DNA from: CBDAUN01 sp965214615
GTDB lineage: Bacteria; Pseudomonadota; Gammaproteobacteria; Arenicellales; JAJDZL01
DNA length: 64,000 nucleotides
Direction: 5' to 3'
NCBI GenBank assembly: GCA_965214615.1
Contig: OZ243952.1
Location: 3,038,001 to 3,102,000, forward strand
In this document: positions 43,983-54,655 of the stretch, piece by piece
Position numbering within the stretch: position 1 is the stretch's first letter
Layout: each line of letters starts with the position of its first letter
Notes under the pieces: generated by a model
Told to the model about the DNA's origin: nothing
Seen by the model: the letters and a program-made list of their open reading frames with translations, nothing else
Database searches by the model: none
Made by a program: the position numbers and the translations under genes

Positions 43983-44444
43983 CTACTCGGTCGTCACCTT
44001 CTCTTCCAGCCGGTTCACCGCCGATACCGCAGTATGCCAGGCCAGCGTCGCGCACTTGACCCGCGTCGGAAACCCCTTCACTCCCGACAGCACTTCGAGC
44101 TTTCCGAAATCCTCAAAACCCGAATCGTCCGACATCGCAGAACCTGTCACCATCGAGCGGAACCGGCCGAACAGCGCCTCGGCTTCGCCTTTCTTCATCC
44201 CCTTGATCATTTCAGTCATAATTGAAGCCGATGCCAGCGAAATGGCGCAGCCCTTGCCGACAAACGCAATGTCCCGAATCACATCGTCGCCGTCGAGATA
44301 GCATTGAACTTCAAGCTCGTCGCCGCAAAGCGGGTTGACGCCTTCGGCACAGCAGTTGGCGTGATCCAGCGGGCCGAAATTGCGCGGATTGCGGCTGTGA
44401 TCAATGATCACTTCCTGATACAGCGCCCGTAACTCGTCTGTCAT
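43983..44444 (-). CDS. sufU: SufU-type Fe-S scaffold / sulfur acceptor
   Basis: A 153-residue IscU-fold protein. Three conserved Cys are visible: Cys40 (NPLCGDELEV), Cys65 (GKGCAISLASAS) and Cys130 (RVKCATLAWHT). The insertion of about 20 residues before the third Cys is the mark of SufU instead of IscU. It takes sulfur from SufS. The start overlaps the sufS stop by 4 bases. Confidence 0.93.
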   Translation of the reverse strand: MTDELRALYQEVIIDHSRNPRNFGPLDHANCCAEGVNPLCGDELEVQCYLDGDDVIRDIAFVGKGCAISLASASIMTEMIKGMKKGEAEALFGRFRSMVTGSAMSDDSGFEDFGKLEVLSGVKGFPTRVKCATLAWHTAVSAVNRLEEKVTTE

Positions 44445-45706
44445 AGTCCGAAAAGCTCCCTCGCATTTTGCAGCGCGTCGAACAGTCGGTCGACCTCTTC
44501 GAAAGTGTTGTAGACCGCAAACGAAGCCCGGGTCGTCGCGGCCACATCAAAGTGCAGCATCACCGGCATCGCGCAATGATGCCCGGCACGCACCGCAATC
44601 CCCTGGCGGTCCAGAATCGTCGCAAGGTCATGTGCGTGAATGCCGTCGACTTCGAACGCAAACACCCCCGACTTGTGCTCTGCGTTTCCAAAGACCCGGA
44701 TGTCGCCGAATTCGCCGGCACGCCGCTCGGCATGCCTTAGCAGCCCGTCCTCGTGGCGGCCCAACTCGTCGATCCCGATTCGGTCCATGAACTGTATCGC
44801 CGCATCAAGGCCGCCGGCATCGGCGATGTTCGGCGTGCCCGCCTCGAATTTGTGCGGCAGTTCCGCGTATTCGGTGCCTTCGAACGTCACCCGCCGGATC
44901 ATCTCGCCGCCGCCCTGATACGGAGGCATCGCCTCCAGCAGCGCCTCTCGCCCGTAAAGAACGCCGATTCCGGTCGGTCCGTACATCTTGTGACCCGAAA
45001 GCGCGAGAAAATCGCATTCAAGATCCTGCACGTCGATTCTCAGATGAGGCGCAGCCTGTGCCGCGTCGACCACAATGACCGCTCCGGCCTGATGCGCCAG
45101 ACGGGCCATCCTGCGGATGGGATTCACCGTCCCCAGGGAATTGGCAACGTACGTAATCGCAACAATTTGCGACTTTTCGCCAAGCAGCGCGACATATTCG
45201 GCTTCAATGATCTGCCCTCGGTCATCCATCGGAATCATCCGCACCTTCGCACCCGTGCGCTCGGCAATCATCTGCCAGGGCACAATGTTGGAGTGGTGCT
45301 CCATTTCCGATACCAGGATTTCGTCACCCGCCTTGAGCCGGCTGCGGCCGTAGGAATCGGCAACCAGATTGATCGCCTCGGTGGTACCGCGGACAAAAAT
45401 GATCTCGCACGCACTTGCCGCATTGACAAATGCCTGAGCGCGCGTGCGCGCGTTTTCATAGACTTCCGTAGCCCGTTCGCTCAGCGCGTGAACGCCGCGG
45501 TGCACATTGGCATGCTGAGATGCGTAGTAGGTGCTCAGAAACTCGCTCACGCAAAGCGGCTTCTGCGAACTGGCGGCATTGTCAAGATACGCCAGATCCT
45601 TGCCGTAGATCTTCTCGCCAAGAATCGGAAACTCGTCGCGAACCCACGACAGGTCCGTTTCCTGAAAATCCGCAATCCTTTCGGCCGCTGCAGTGCCATG
45701 GCTCAT
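44441..45706 (-). CDS. sufS: Cysteine desulfurase, SufS type
   Basis: PLP enzyme releasing sulfur from cysteine, 421 residues. YLDNAASSQKP, HHSNIVPW, VDAAQAAPH, the PLP Lys in LSGHKMYGPTG and the sulfur-carrying Cys in RAGHHCAMPVM are all present. This is the group II (SufS) form, without the long flexible Cys loop of IscS. Overlaps at both ends (sufD upstream, sufU downstream) by 4 bases show translational coupling. Confidence 0.96.
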   Translation of the reverse strand: MSHGTAAAERIADFQETDLSWVRDEFPILGEKIYGKDLAYLDNAASSQKPLCVSEFLSTYYASQHANVHRGVHALSERATEVYENARTRAQAFVNAASACEIIFVRGTTEAINLVADSYGRSRLKAGDEILVSEMEHHSNIVPWQMIAERTGAKVRMIPMDDRGQIIEAEYVALLGEKSQIVAITYVANSLGTVNPIRRMARLAHQAGAVIVVDAAQAAPHLRIDVQDLECDFLALSGHKMYGPTGIGVLYGREALLEAMPPYQGGGEMIRRVTFEGTEYAELPHKFEAGTPNIADAGGLDAAIQFMDRIGIDELGRHEDGLLRHAERRAGEFGDIRVFGNAEHKSGVFAFEVDGIHAHDLATILDRQGIAVRAGHHCAMPVMLHFDVAATTRASFAVYNTFEEVDRLFDALQNARELFGL

Positions 45707-47055
45707 GCCCGGCGCCCTCCGTGATCGCCGCGGTGCAGCTTGTCGCTCACCTGCCGGCCCACATACTCGCGCACCGGTGCCGAGCCGATCAGCTCGACAA
45801 TCTCCGAAGCGAATGCGTCGGTCAGCATGGATCGCGCACGCTCCTCGTCAAATCCCCGGGTCTGCAGATAGTACACCGCATCTTCGTCCAACTGCCCGAT
45901 CGTCGCGCCATGCGCGCACTTGACATCGTCCGCGTAGATCTCAAGCTGCGGCTTGGTATCGGCTTCGGCATTGCGCGACAGCAGCAGATTTCGATTCTGC
46001 TGCCGCGCATCGGTTCTCTGGGCATCCTTTTCCACCCGGATCCGGCCGTGAAATACCGCCCGCGAGCGATCGTCCATAACACCCTTGTAGTATTCGCTGC
46101 TGCTCGCGTCGCAGCTGCTGTGCACAATGGTGGTGTAATGGTCCATGTGCTGGGATCTCTGCCCGACATACAGCCCATTCAGCTCGCAGTTCGAATGCGC
46201 GCTGGCCAATTCCTGCGTCACATCATGGCGGCTCAGCGAAGCGCCCAGGGTATGGGCATGCAGCTTGTAGCTGCTGTGCGCGTGTTGAATTACGCGTGTC
46301 GATCCGACATGGAACGCCTGCTGATTCTCCTCCTGAATCCGGCAATGCTCGACACGAGCCCCCTCACCGACAAAGGCGGCAAAGGACGCCACCGTCAGAT
46401 GGTCGGTCAGAGCCGACGAGACATGCCGCTCAATTATGGTCGCACTCGAATTCTCACCCGCAAACAGAAAATTGCATGTGTTGCACAAGGCGCCACCAGC
46501 GTCGTCGCTGCTCGCAAACACCAGTTCGATCGGCTTTTCGACTTCAACGTTGTCCGACAGGCAGACAATGGCGCCATCGGCTGCAAAGGCCGCATTCAGC
46601 GCCTCGAATCCGTGCTGCGGCGAAGCGGCAAGCGCGCCGAGGGCCTCAAGGACCTGCCCGGCCTGCCAATCATCCGGCGCACCGTCCGGGTCGGCCATCA
46701 GCGCATTCAGCGAAACCAGCGAAACACCGTCCGGCAGCTGATCCAAACAGGAGCGTTCCTCATCGAGCCAGCCGTCTACAAAGACCATGCGATGGGAGCC
46801 GAACTGCGCCGCCTCGTCCAGCCGGACATTCGCCGCGCTGTTCGCCCGGCGAGCCGGTTCAAAGGCATGCTTCTCCAAGGACCGCAGATTGGTGTAGCGC
46901 CACGCCTCGTCCGACATGCGCGGCAATCGCTGCGCCTTGAATCGGCTGATCGCTTCGGCGCGGATCCTGGCAATCCGCTTCGACGAGGCTCCCGGCAGCG
47001 TCGCCGATGCGGCATCGTAGGCTTCGGCCATCCGGTCGGCAAGCGCACTTTTCAT
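45703..47055 (-). CDS. sufD: SUF scaffold subunit SufD
   Basis: A 450-residue beta-helix protein partnering SufB and SufC in the Fe-S scaffold. Landmarks: DEAWRYTNLRSLEKHAFEP at about residue 46, and the C-terminal block AYHNTR-like region RNLLLSRNAEADTKPQLEIYADDVKCAHGATIGQLDEDAVYYLQTRG, in which the His and Cys are conserved. It overlaps both neighbours by 4 bases. Confidence 0.95.
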   Translation of the reverse strand: MKSALADRMAEAYDAASATLPGASSKRIARIRAEAISRFKAQRLPRMSDEAWRYTNLRSLEKHAFEPARRANSAANVRLDEAAQFGSHRMVFVDGWLDEERSCLDQLPDGVSLVSLNALMADPDGAPDDWQAGQVLEALGALAASPQHGFEALNAAFAADGAIVCLSDNVEVEKPIELVFASSDDAGGALCNTCNFLFAGENSSATIIERHVSSALTDHLTVASFAAFVGEGARVEHCRIQEENQQAFHVGSTRVIQHAHSSYKLHAHTLGASLSRHDVTQELASAHSNCELNGLYVGQRSQHMDHYTTIVHSSCDASSSEYYKGVMDDRSRAVFHGRIRVEKDAQRTDARQQNRNLLLSRNAEADTKPQLEIYADDVKCAHGATIGQLDEDAVYYLQTRGFDEERARSMLTDAFASEIVELIGSAPVREYVGRQVSDKLHRGDHGGRRA

Positions 47056-47819
47056 GCAACCGCCTCGGAAATTTCCGACTGCTGCCCGGTTATCCAGCCG
47101 TAGCCGTATTTTTCAAGTTCATTGGCAAGATTTCGATCGCCTGAATGGACAATCCTGCCCTTCACCAGGACATGCACATGGTCTGGGACGATGTATTCCA
47201 GGATTCTTGGAAAATGGGTGATCACAACGATCGACCGGTCCTTGCCCCGCACCGCGTTGACGCCTTTGGCAACAACCTTCAGCGCGTCAATGTCCAGTCC
47301 CGAATCGGTTTCATCCATAATCGCCAGCTTCGGCTCGAGCATCGTCATTTGAAGCATTTCATTGCGCTTTTTCTCGCCGCCGGAAAATCCGTCGTTCACC
47401 GAGCGATGCAAGAATGACTCGTCGATGCCGAGCAGCCTGGTTTTTTCCCGAACCAGCTTGAGAAAGTCGAATGCGTCGAGTTCCGGCTCCCCGCGGTGCC
47501 TGCGCATCGCATTGACCGCCGCCTTGATCAGGTAGATCGTACTCACGCCCGGTATTTCGACCGGGTGCTGAAACGCCAGAAAGACGCCTTCGCGCGCACG
47601 CTCTTCGGGATCCAGCTGCAGAAGGTCGGTGCCATCAAGCCGAACTTCGCCGCCAACCTCGTCCATCTCCTTTCCGGCGATGACATTGGCCAGGGTGCTC
47701 TTGCCGGAGCCGTTGGGGCCCATGATGGCATGCACTTCTCCGGTACCGACCCGAAGGTCGATGCCGTTGATGATGCTCTTGCCGCCGACGCTGGCGGTCA
47801 AATTCTTAATTTTCAGCAT
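47052..47819 (-). CDS. sufC: SUF ATPase SufC
   Basis: A 255-residue ABC-type ATPase energising the SufBCD scaffold. Walker A GPNGSGKST (34-42), signature FSGGEKKRNEMLQM, Walker B LAIMDETDSGLD and HFPRILEYIVPDHVHVL are typical of SufC. It overlaps sufD by 4 bases and follows sufB after a 62-base gap. Confidence 0.96.
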   Translation of the reverse strand: MLKIKNLTASVGGKSIINGIDLRVGTGEVHAIMGPNGSGKSTLANVIAGKEMDEVGGEVRLDGTDLLQLDPEERAREGVFLAFQHPVEIPGVSTIYLIKAAVNAMRRHRGEPELDAFDFLKLVREKTRLLGIDESFLHRSVNDGFSGGEKKRNEMLQMTMLEPKLAIMDETDSGLDIDALKVVAKGVNAVRGKDRSIVVITHFPRILEYIVPDHVHVLVKGRIVHSGDRNLANELEKYGYGWITGQQSEISEAVA

Positions 47820-47881
47820 GGCGTATTGCTCTCCTATTCAAGCCATGAACAAAATGTTCTCCCTGCGATGGCCGCCGGCAC

Positions 47882-49333
<1,452 letters not shown>

Positions 49334-49355
49334 GGAATATTTTCCTTGCCTCAGT

Positions 49356-49847
49356 TCAGTAGGCGTTTGGTGATTGAAAAGCCACCTGGCGGCTGTGCGG
49401 CGGCTCCTGGCGGTGCCGCTGGCGCTGCGCTACGGCCTGTACGCGCGGCGACTGTATCACATCGGCGAGCTTGATTTCATCGAGAAAGTCCGACATTTTA
49501 TCGCTTAGGTCGCTCCAAAGCTCGTGAGTCAGGCAGATTTCGCCATCTTCGCAATCGCGCTTTCCGTCGCATCGAGTGGCATCGACAGATTCGTCGACCG
49601 CGCTGATTATCTGAAATATCGTAATCTCCTCGGCGCTGCGCAACAGCCGGTAGCCGCCCCCAGGACCCCGGATTCCGCAAACCAGTCCATGCGCCTTGAG
49701 CTTTGCAAACAGCTGCTCAAGATAAGGCATGGAAAGCCGCTGGTGCGCCGCGATGCTCTTTAGAGTCACACTGCCGCTGGTCGGCTGATGCAAGGCGAGG
49801 TCGATCATCGCCGTCACCGCATAGCGTCCCCTGGTCGTCAGTCTCAT
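49356..49847 (-). CDS. iscR: Rrf2-family Fe-S-sensing regulator (IscR/SufR-like)
   Basis: Represses or activates Fe-S biogenesis genes according to cluster supply. MRLTTRGRYAVTAMIDLALH is the winged-helix start. The cluster ligands Cys93, Cys99, Cys105 and His108 match E. coli IscR spacing (C-x5-C-x5-C-x2-H). The 163 residues end in an unusual basic/Gln-rich tail (VAQRQRHRQEPPHSRQ). First gene of the SUF operon. Confidence 0.94.
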   Translation of the reverse strand: MRLTTRGRYAVTAMIDLALHQPTSGSVTLKSIAAHQRLSMPYLEQLFAKLKAHGLVCGIRGPGGGYRLLRSAEEITIFQIISAVDESVDATRCDGKRDCEDGEICLTHELWSDLSDKMSDFLDEIKLADVIQSPRVQAVAQRQRHRQEPPHSRQVAFQSPNAY

Positions 49848-49870
49848 TGCAAATTCCGGACCGATAAAAA

Positions 49871-49887
49871 CCTAGTATATTACTTGG
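49871..49887. promoter_or_regulatory. Candidate IscR/Rrf2 operator at the SUF promoter
   Basis: CCTAGTATATTACTTGG is an inverted repeat (CCTAGTA with TACTTGG, one mismatch) centred on TAT, 23 bases before the iscR start. The half-site ACC(A/T)AGTA resembles the type 1 IscR box (CC-GACT-type half-sites). Location fits autoregulation. Confidence 0.55.
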
Positions 49888-49985
49888 TATTTGATCGCAA
49901 CGCAATAATATTTGCTTTGCGGACGGCTGCTCGTCCATCCGGGCCGGAAGGGCGACTGCGCGCAATGCCGGCGCAGCCGGCGGAT

Positions 49986-51098
49986 TCAGGACTGTCCGTG
50001 CGCGTCTTCGGCCGGTCCGCCGAAAAGCAGGTCGCTCGCCCCGCGCCAAAGCGCGCGGGTCAGCTCGGACGCCGGCAGCGCCTTGGCCAAGTGGGCCGAC
50101 TGCCCGGTCCATGCCTGCATTCGGTCGAGATCGTTTCGCTCTCGCGCGGACCCTGTCATCGGCGCGGTCAATACGCGCTGAATCGGATAGGGGACCGGAT
50201 CCGGCGCATCCGGTGCAGCGGCATTGACGGCGTAGGCGGTTCTGATCGAGCGGCCGGGACGACCGGAAAATGCCTTGGTCACAACCGTATCGTCAGGATA
50301 GGCCGAACCGATCGCATCCGACCATGCCGACGGTATTCCCGACTCTGGACAGCGCAGAAAACCGGTGCCGATCTGAACTGCGCTTGCGCCTAGGCAGATT
50401 GCCGCGGCAATGCCTCTTGAATCGGCTATGCCGCCGGCGGCGATAACCGGCACGTCGACATTGTCGACCACCGCGGGAATCAGCGCGAACAGCCCCGTCA
50501 TCGCCGCTTCGGCCCTGCGCGGATTGAATGTTCCGCGATGGCCGCCCGCCTCCATGCCCTGCGCGACAATGGCATCGGCGCCGCGCGCCTGAGCCTCCCT
50601 GGCTTCGGCGACGGTCGTCGCCACCGCGATCCAGGCGATGCTGCGAGCCTTGAGCTGTGCGACATAGGCTTCGCTGTAAAGTCCCATGATCGATGAGACC
50701 GCAGTCGGTTCTGCTTCCAGCATGGCTTGGCATTGATCCTGGAAGCTGATCGCTTTCGACAAGTCTGCCTGCCCCGGTACATCGGCATGCCAATTCCTCA
50801 GGAATCGGACCACATCACGCTCGTGCGATGCATTTCTGACCGGCACGGAATCCGGGATCCAGTTGTTCACCTGGAACGAGGCTGTCCCGGCATTGCGAAA
50901 CGCCTCGGCCCAGTCACGTATCGCCTGCGGCGCCATCAGCAGCGAGCCGCAGGCTCCCATGCCGCCGGCTTCGGCGACTGCGGCTGACAGGGCGGGCGGA
51001 CACGCGCCCGCCATCGGCGCAAGGAGAATCGGCCTTTTCAGATTGAACCGGGCACTGAATGAAGCAGTTCGGCGGCGCAATTCGGTTCGCGATGTCAT
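49986..51098 (-). CDS. Nitronate monooxygenase / 2-nitropropane dioxygenase family
   Basis: A 370-residue FMN (beta/alpha)8 enzyme. RPILLAPMAGACPPALSAAVAEAGGMGACG, IVAQGMEAGGHRGTF (FMN loop with the catalytic His region), VPVIAAGGIADSRGIAAAICLGASAVQIGTGFL and the C-terminal block with DGQ-like GQSAHLAKALPASEL are typical. The class detoxifies nitronates; in some bacteria related enzymes have other roles. It stands alone on the minus strand before the catabolic cluster. Confidence 0.87.
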   Translation of the reverse strand: MTSRTELRRRTASFSARFNLKRPILLAPMAGACPPALSAAVAEAGGMGACGSLLMAPQAIRDWAEAFRNAGTASFQVNNWIPDSVPVRNASHERDVVRFLRNWHADVPGQADLSKAISFQDQCQAMLEAEPTAVSSIMGLYSEAYVAQLKARSIAWIAVATTVAEAREAQARGADAIVAQGMEAGGHRGTFNPRRAEAAMTGLFALIPAVVDNVDVPVIAAGGIADSRGIAAAICLGASAVQIGTGFLRCPESGIPSAWSDAIGSAYPDDTVVTKAFSGRPGRSIRTAYAVNAAAPDAPDPVPYPIQRVLTAPMTGSARERNDLDRMQAWTGQSAHLAKALPASELTRALWRGASDLLFGGPAEDAHGQS

Positions 51099-51458
51099 GA
51101 AATACTCACATTTTTTACTTTCTTATTGGATTGACTGCGCCCAGTCCGATTTCGGCGGGCTTGAATACTTTTCAGATTCAAAAAACCGGCCGGCTGATGC
51201 AGACATCCAATTTGAGAGCGTATAGTTGAAGATTTGTGCGCTGCCCAGTACAGAATCCTGGCAATAGCAGCGCCGATCCTTCGAAATTCGACTACCGCCC
51301 TATTATCGTATCTCCCCCGATTGATTTAGGAGCAATGCTTGCCGATCGCAATCAACTTGCTCAAGCTTTTAATTTACCAGCGATATTTCAACAGCCGTTG
51401 CGTTGGCTTCGCTGCAAGCCGCGCGCTTTGTTTGCACACTGAGCAAGCACCTGCCCAG
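51099..51458. other. Intergenic region
   Basis: 360 bases with no convincing gene. A+T-rich around 51100-51135, upstream of the nitronate monooxygenase gene, where its promoter should lie. No clear stem-loop was found. Confidence 0.4.
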
Positions 51459-52343
51459 TCAGTCTTCCTCCACCCGGCTCTTATAGTGAGCGGCACCCGG
51501 GCCGCGCGGGGCACGTATCCCGCGAAATTCCCAATCCCCTCCCATAGCGGTCGACACAACCTCCTCGGTTGTCATCGGCTGGTGGCCCACGTCGTCGCGA
51601 ATCGCTTCAGGACCCTCGACTATGGTGTTGGTCAATGCGCCAAGGCCCTCGACCTCTACCGTGACCACATCGCCAGGCTTGACAGGGCGGCTGTTTGCCG
51701 GCGTTCCGGACAGCAGCAGGTCGCCAGGCTCCAAAGTGATGTTTCTGGCAATGTCGGCAACCAGATAATGCATGTCCCATTCCATCTCGCCGGTGTTGCC
51801 GTCCTGTCTGACTTCTCCATTGACCGTAGTGCGAATCCACTTGTTGCGGAAGTCCCAGCCGGTGACCAGGCCCGGGCCCACCGGGCACAGCGTATCGGTT
51901 CCCTTCACCCGAAGCATCGATCCCGCATCGGTATCGCGAAAATCGTGCAGGCCATAGTCGTTCGCCACAGCGTAGCCGGCGATGTATTCGCCCGCCTGCC
52001 CGCGGCTGATGTTTCGGCAATGCCGGCCAATTACGATCGCAATCTCGCCCTCGTAGTTCAGCCACTCGCAGCGCCTGGGCCTGACAATATCCGCTCCGTG
52101 CCCGCAAAGAGCGGTCACGGGCTTATGGAAATAAGTCGGCGTCGCTGGAAGCCGGGTCATGTACTCGTCAACACGGCTGCTGTAATTTAAGTGCACGCAA
52201 ATAATCTTGCGCGGTTCGACAGGCGCGAGATGAACCGCCTCGTCGACTCCGGTTCTGCGGCCATCGCCGGCAATCAGTTCATTTCCGCGCCGTTCGACGA
52301 CTGTCGGGTAGCCGCCTAGCATAATTCGACGATATTCGCTCAT
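51459..52343 (-). CDS. Fumarylacetoacetate hydrolase family protein
   Basis: A 294-residue FAH-fold protein. Metal ligands are in LNYEGEIAIVIGR (Glu) and VANDYGLHDFR (Asp), with KGTDTLCPVGPGLV and LLLSGTPANSRPVKPGDVVTVEVEGLGAL typical of the family; members hydrolyse, decarboxylate or isomerise oxo acids, including 5-carboxymethyl-2-oxo-hex-3-ene-dioate (HpaG) of the homoprotocatechuate route. That route fits the downstream dioxygenase and dehydrogenase, but is inferred. A ribosome binding site GAGGGAA precedes the start. Confidence 0.87.
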   Translation of the reverse strand: MSEYRRIMLGGYPTVVERRGNELIAGDGRRTGVDEAVHLAPVEPRKIICVHLNYSSRVDEYMTRLPATPTYFHKPVTALCGHGADIVRPRRCEWLNYEGEIAIVIGRHCRNISRGQAGEYIAGYAVANDYGLHDFRDTDAGSMLRVKGTDTLCPVGPGLVTGWDFRNKWIRTTVNGEVRQDGNTGEMEWDMHYLVADIARNITLEPGDLLLSGTPANSRPVKPGDVVTVEVEGLGALTNTIVEGPEAIRDDVGHQPMTTEEVVSTAMGGDWEFRGIRAPRGPGAAHYKSRVEED

Positions 52344-52485
52344 AGTTCCCTCATTGCTGAACTTGGTTATTAAACTTGATTCAATCTAAATCCACACACT
52401 ATCATACCAATCCAGACCTGTGCCAGCGGGTTAGAACGCGCCGGCAGTCAGCACATCAACTGATGATCACAATGGTATTGTAGCT

Positions 52486-53295
52486 ATGTCTCTGAAAGGA
52501 TTTATGTTTCCCCGTAGCGCATCGGGGAAGGCCTCGCTGGTTCCCGATACCCCGTGGCACTACTCGGGCTGCACCTTGACACTGGAATATCTGACCGAAC
52601 CCGAGTATGTCGCCGAATTGCTTCCCGACTATCTCGAGCCGGCCGATGATCGTCCGGGCGCTGTCGCAGTGATCTGGGCCGACTGGCAAAATTGCAGGGA
52701 TGACTACAGCGAAATTCTCGACCCTGCCCGCAGCCAGTACATGGAGGCGTTTGTCGTGGTGCGATGCAAGTATCAGGGCAAAACCTACTCGCGCTGCGTG
52801 TACATCTGGGTTGATTCGGACTATGCGATGGTCCGGGGGCACCATCAAGGCTACCCGAAAAAACTTGCGTCCATTCATATGTCGCGCCCCATCACGGTTG
52901 GACAGGCGGGACCGCGCCTTGAACCGGGCGGGCGATTCGGCGCGAGCGTGTCCGCCTACGATCACAAGCTCATCCATGCGCAATTCGAAATCACTGGCGA
53001 ATGCGATCATGCAGGATTCGTAAACAGCCATCCGATGCTGCACAACCGCTGGCTGCCATCAATCGAGGGCGCAGGCGAGGACAGCCTGGATGAACTGGTC
53101 ACCATGAGCGCATATCAGGCGGAAATCGGCCGCTCGTTCACAGGTACGTTCGATTTGGAGCTGTTTGATTCTCCGGTAGAGGAGTTGACTCGGCTTATGC
53201 CTGTCGAATTGATCGCAGGATATTGGCGCGAACTGGCATTTTCCTGGCGCAGCGGCACCACGATTCGACGCCGCAATCTTCCCGAGATCGGATAG
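52486..53295 (+). CDS. Acetoacetate decarboxylase family protein
   Basis: A 269-residue ADC-fold protein. The two adjacent lysines of the family (Schiff-base Lys and its partner) appear as Lys125-Lys126 in HHQGYPKKLASIHM. EAFVVVRCKYQGKTYSRCVYIWVDSDYAMVRG before it resembles the strand leading to the catalytic site. Many family members are not acetoacetate decarboxylases but aldolase- or dehydratase-like. It heads a plus-strand cluster with a P450 and a GS-like ligase; an intact Lys pair suggests a working Schiff-base enzyme. Confidence 0.85.
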   Translation: MSLKGFMFPRSASGKASLVPDTPWHYSGCTLTLEYLTEPEYVAELLPDYLEPADDRPGAVAVIWADWQNCRDDYSEILDPARSQYMEAFVVVRCKYQGKTYSRCVYIWVDSDYAMVRGHHQGYPKKLASIHMSRPITVGQAGPRLEPGGRFGASVSAYDHKLIHAQFEITGECDHAGFVNSHPMLHNRWLPSIEGAGEDSLDELVTMSAYQAEIGRSFTGTFDLELFDSPVEELTRLMPVELIAGYWRELAFSWRSGTTIRRRNLPEIG

Positions 53296-53316
53296 TACCG
53301 TGATCGATTCGGATAC

Positions 53317-54597
53317 ATGCAAAGACTTTCCGGCATGACGGTCTGGCACCCTGAAGACGACGGCTACGCGGATCTTTCGGATCACGACGCATTCGTGAAC
53401 GGAGTCCCGCACAACACCTTCGCCAGAATGCGCAACGAAGACCCGATGGCCTGGTGCGACGGCGGCCAGTACAAGGGCTACTGGTCGATGACCCGCTACG
53501 ATGACATTCTGAAGCACAATCGAAATTTCTCTCTGCTCAGCTCGGAACGGGGAATTCGAATGGAAGACCAAAGCCATGAGGAATATCTGGCGCGTCGTAC
53601 CTTTCAGGAAACCGACCCGCCCGGGCACACGGCATCGCGCGCAATCGTCAGCGATGCGTTTTCAAAGAAAGTGATCGGGCAATCCGAAGACGTCATTCGC
53701 AAGCTGTGCGAAGACATACTCGATCATGCGCTCTCGCACGACGAATTCGATGCATCCGCGCTCATCAGCCGCCAGCTGCCGATGCGAATGCTCGGAAGAG
53801 TGCTTGGGCTGCCGCCCCGGGACCTGGACTGGCTGGTGACAAAAGGCGATGAGCTGATCGCAAACACGGACCCCGAATATTCCAAGTTCGTGCCAGACAA
53901 GGATGATACCGAGGAATATCGGCTGATGCCGTTTCGCTCGCCCGCCGGAGCCGAGCTTTTCAGCTACGCCCTGAATCTGATGCGCGATAATTCCGAGCAG
54001 GACAACCCTCGCACAGTGCTGAGCAGGGTGCTCGCGCCGAACGAGCGCGGCGAAGTCATCAGCGAAACGGAATTTCGAAACTTTTTCTGCCTTCTGGTCG
54101 CAGCGGGCAATGACACGACGCGCTATACTCTTTCGGCAACGATGCACGCTTTGGCGGTCAAGTCCGAGCTGATGCGCCAGCTGCGCAAAGCCGACAGGCG
54201 GCTGTGGGCGTCGGCAACCGAGGAATTCATACGCTGGGCTTCGCCGACAATGCATTTTCGAAGAACCGCAACCGAGGACTTTGAATTGCACGGCAAGAGC
54301 ATACGGCAAGGCGACAAGGTGGTGTACTGGTTCGTTTCGGCCAATCGCGACGAGCGCCGATTCGACCGGCCGTTCGAGCTGGACCTCGGCCGCACGCCCA
54401 ATCGGCACATGTCGTTCGGCCAGGGCGGGCCGCATGTGTGCCTCGGAATGTGGCTGGCCCGGCTGGAACTGCAATTGCTGCTGCAGGAACTTGTCAAGCG
54501 GGTCAAATCAATCGAAATCACAGGCGATGTCGAACATGTCCGATCCAATTTTGTCGGCGGAATAAAGCGATTGCCGGTTCGAATGAAGCTCAATTAG
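53317..54597 (+). CDS. Cytochrome P450
   Basis: A soluble bacterial class I-type P450, 426 residues. Visible: oxygen-binding I-helix AAGNDTTRY (acid-alcohol pair Asp-Thr), ExxR in EEFIRWASP, and the heme loop FGQGGPHVCLG (367-377) with ligand Cys375. TDPPGHTASRAIVSDAFS is the C-helix region. No ferredoxin or reductase gene is next to it, so electrons must come from elsewhere. It starts 21 bases after the ADC-family gene, pointing to one operon. The substrate is unknown; the neighbours suggest an amine or keto acid. Confidence 0.93.
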   Translation: MQRLSGMTVWHPEDDGYADLSDHDAFVNGVPHNTFARMRNEDPMAWCDGGQYKGYWSMTRYDDILKHNRNFSLLSSERGIRMEDQSHEEYLARRTFQETDPPGHTASRAIVSDAFSKKVIGQSEDVIRKLCEDILDHALSHDEFDASALISRQLPMRMLGRVLGLPPRDLDWLVTKGDELIANTDPEYSKFVPDKDDTEEYRLMPFRSPAGAELFSYALNLMRDNSEQDNPRTVLSRVLAPNERGEVISETEFRNFFCLLVAAGNDTTRYTLSATMHALAVKSELMRQLRKADRRLWASATEEFIRWASPTMHFRRTATEDFELHGKSIRQGDKVVYWFVSANRDERRFDRPFELDLGRTPNRHMSFGQGGPHVCLGMWLARLELQLLLQELVKRVKSIEITGDVEHVRSNFVGGIKRLPVRMKLN

Positions 54598-54655
54598 CCA
54601 GTCGCCCGGCATGGTCTGAACTAGAATCGCCACAACTGAACACCGGAGGAGCCAA

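Noticed and set aside
45520..47103. A 527-codon plus-strand frame over sufS-sufD-sufC
   Set aside because: Antisense to clearly coding SUF genes with 4-base overlaps; composition artefact of G+C-rich coding DNA.
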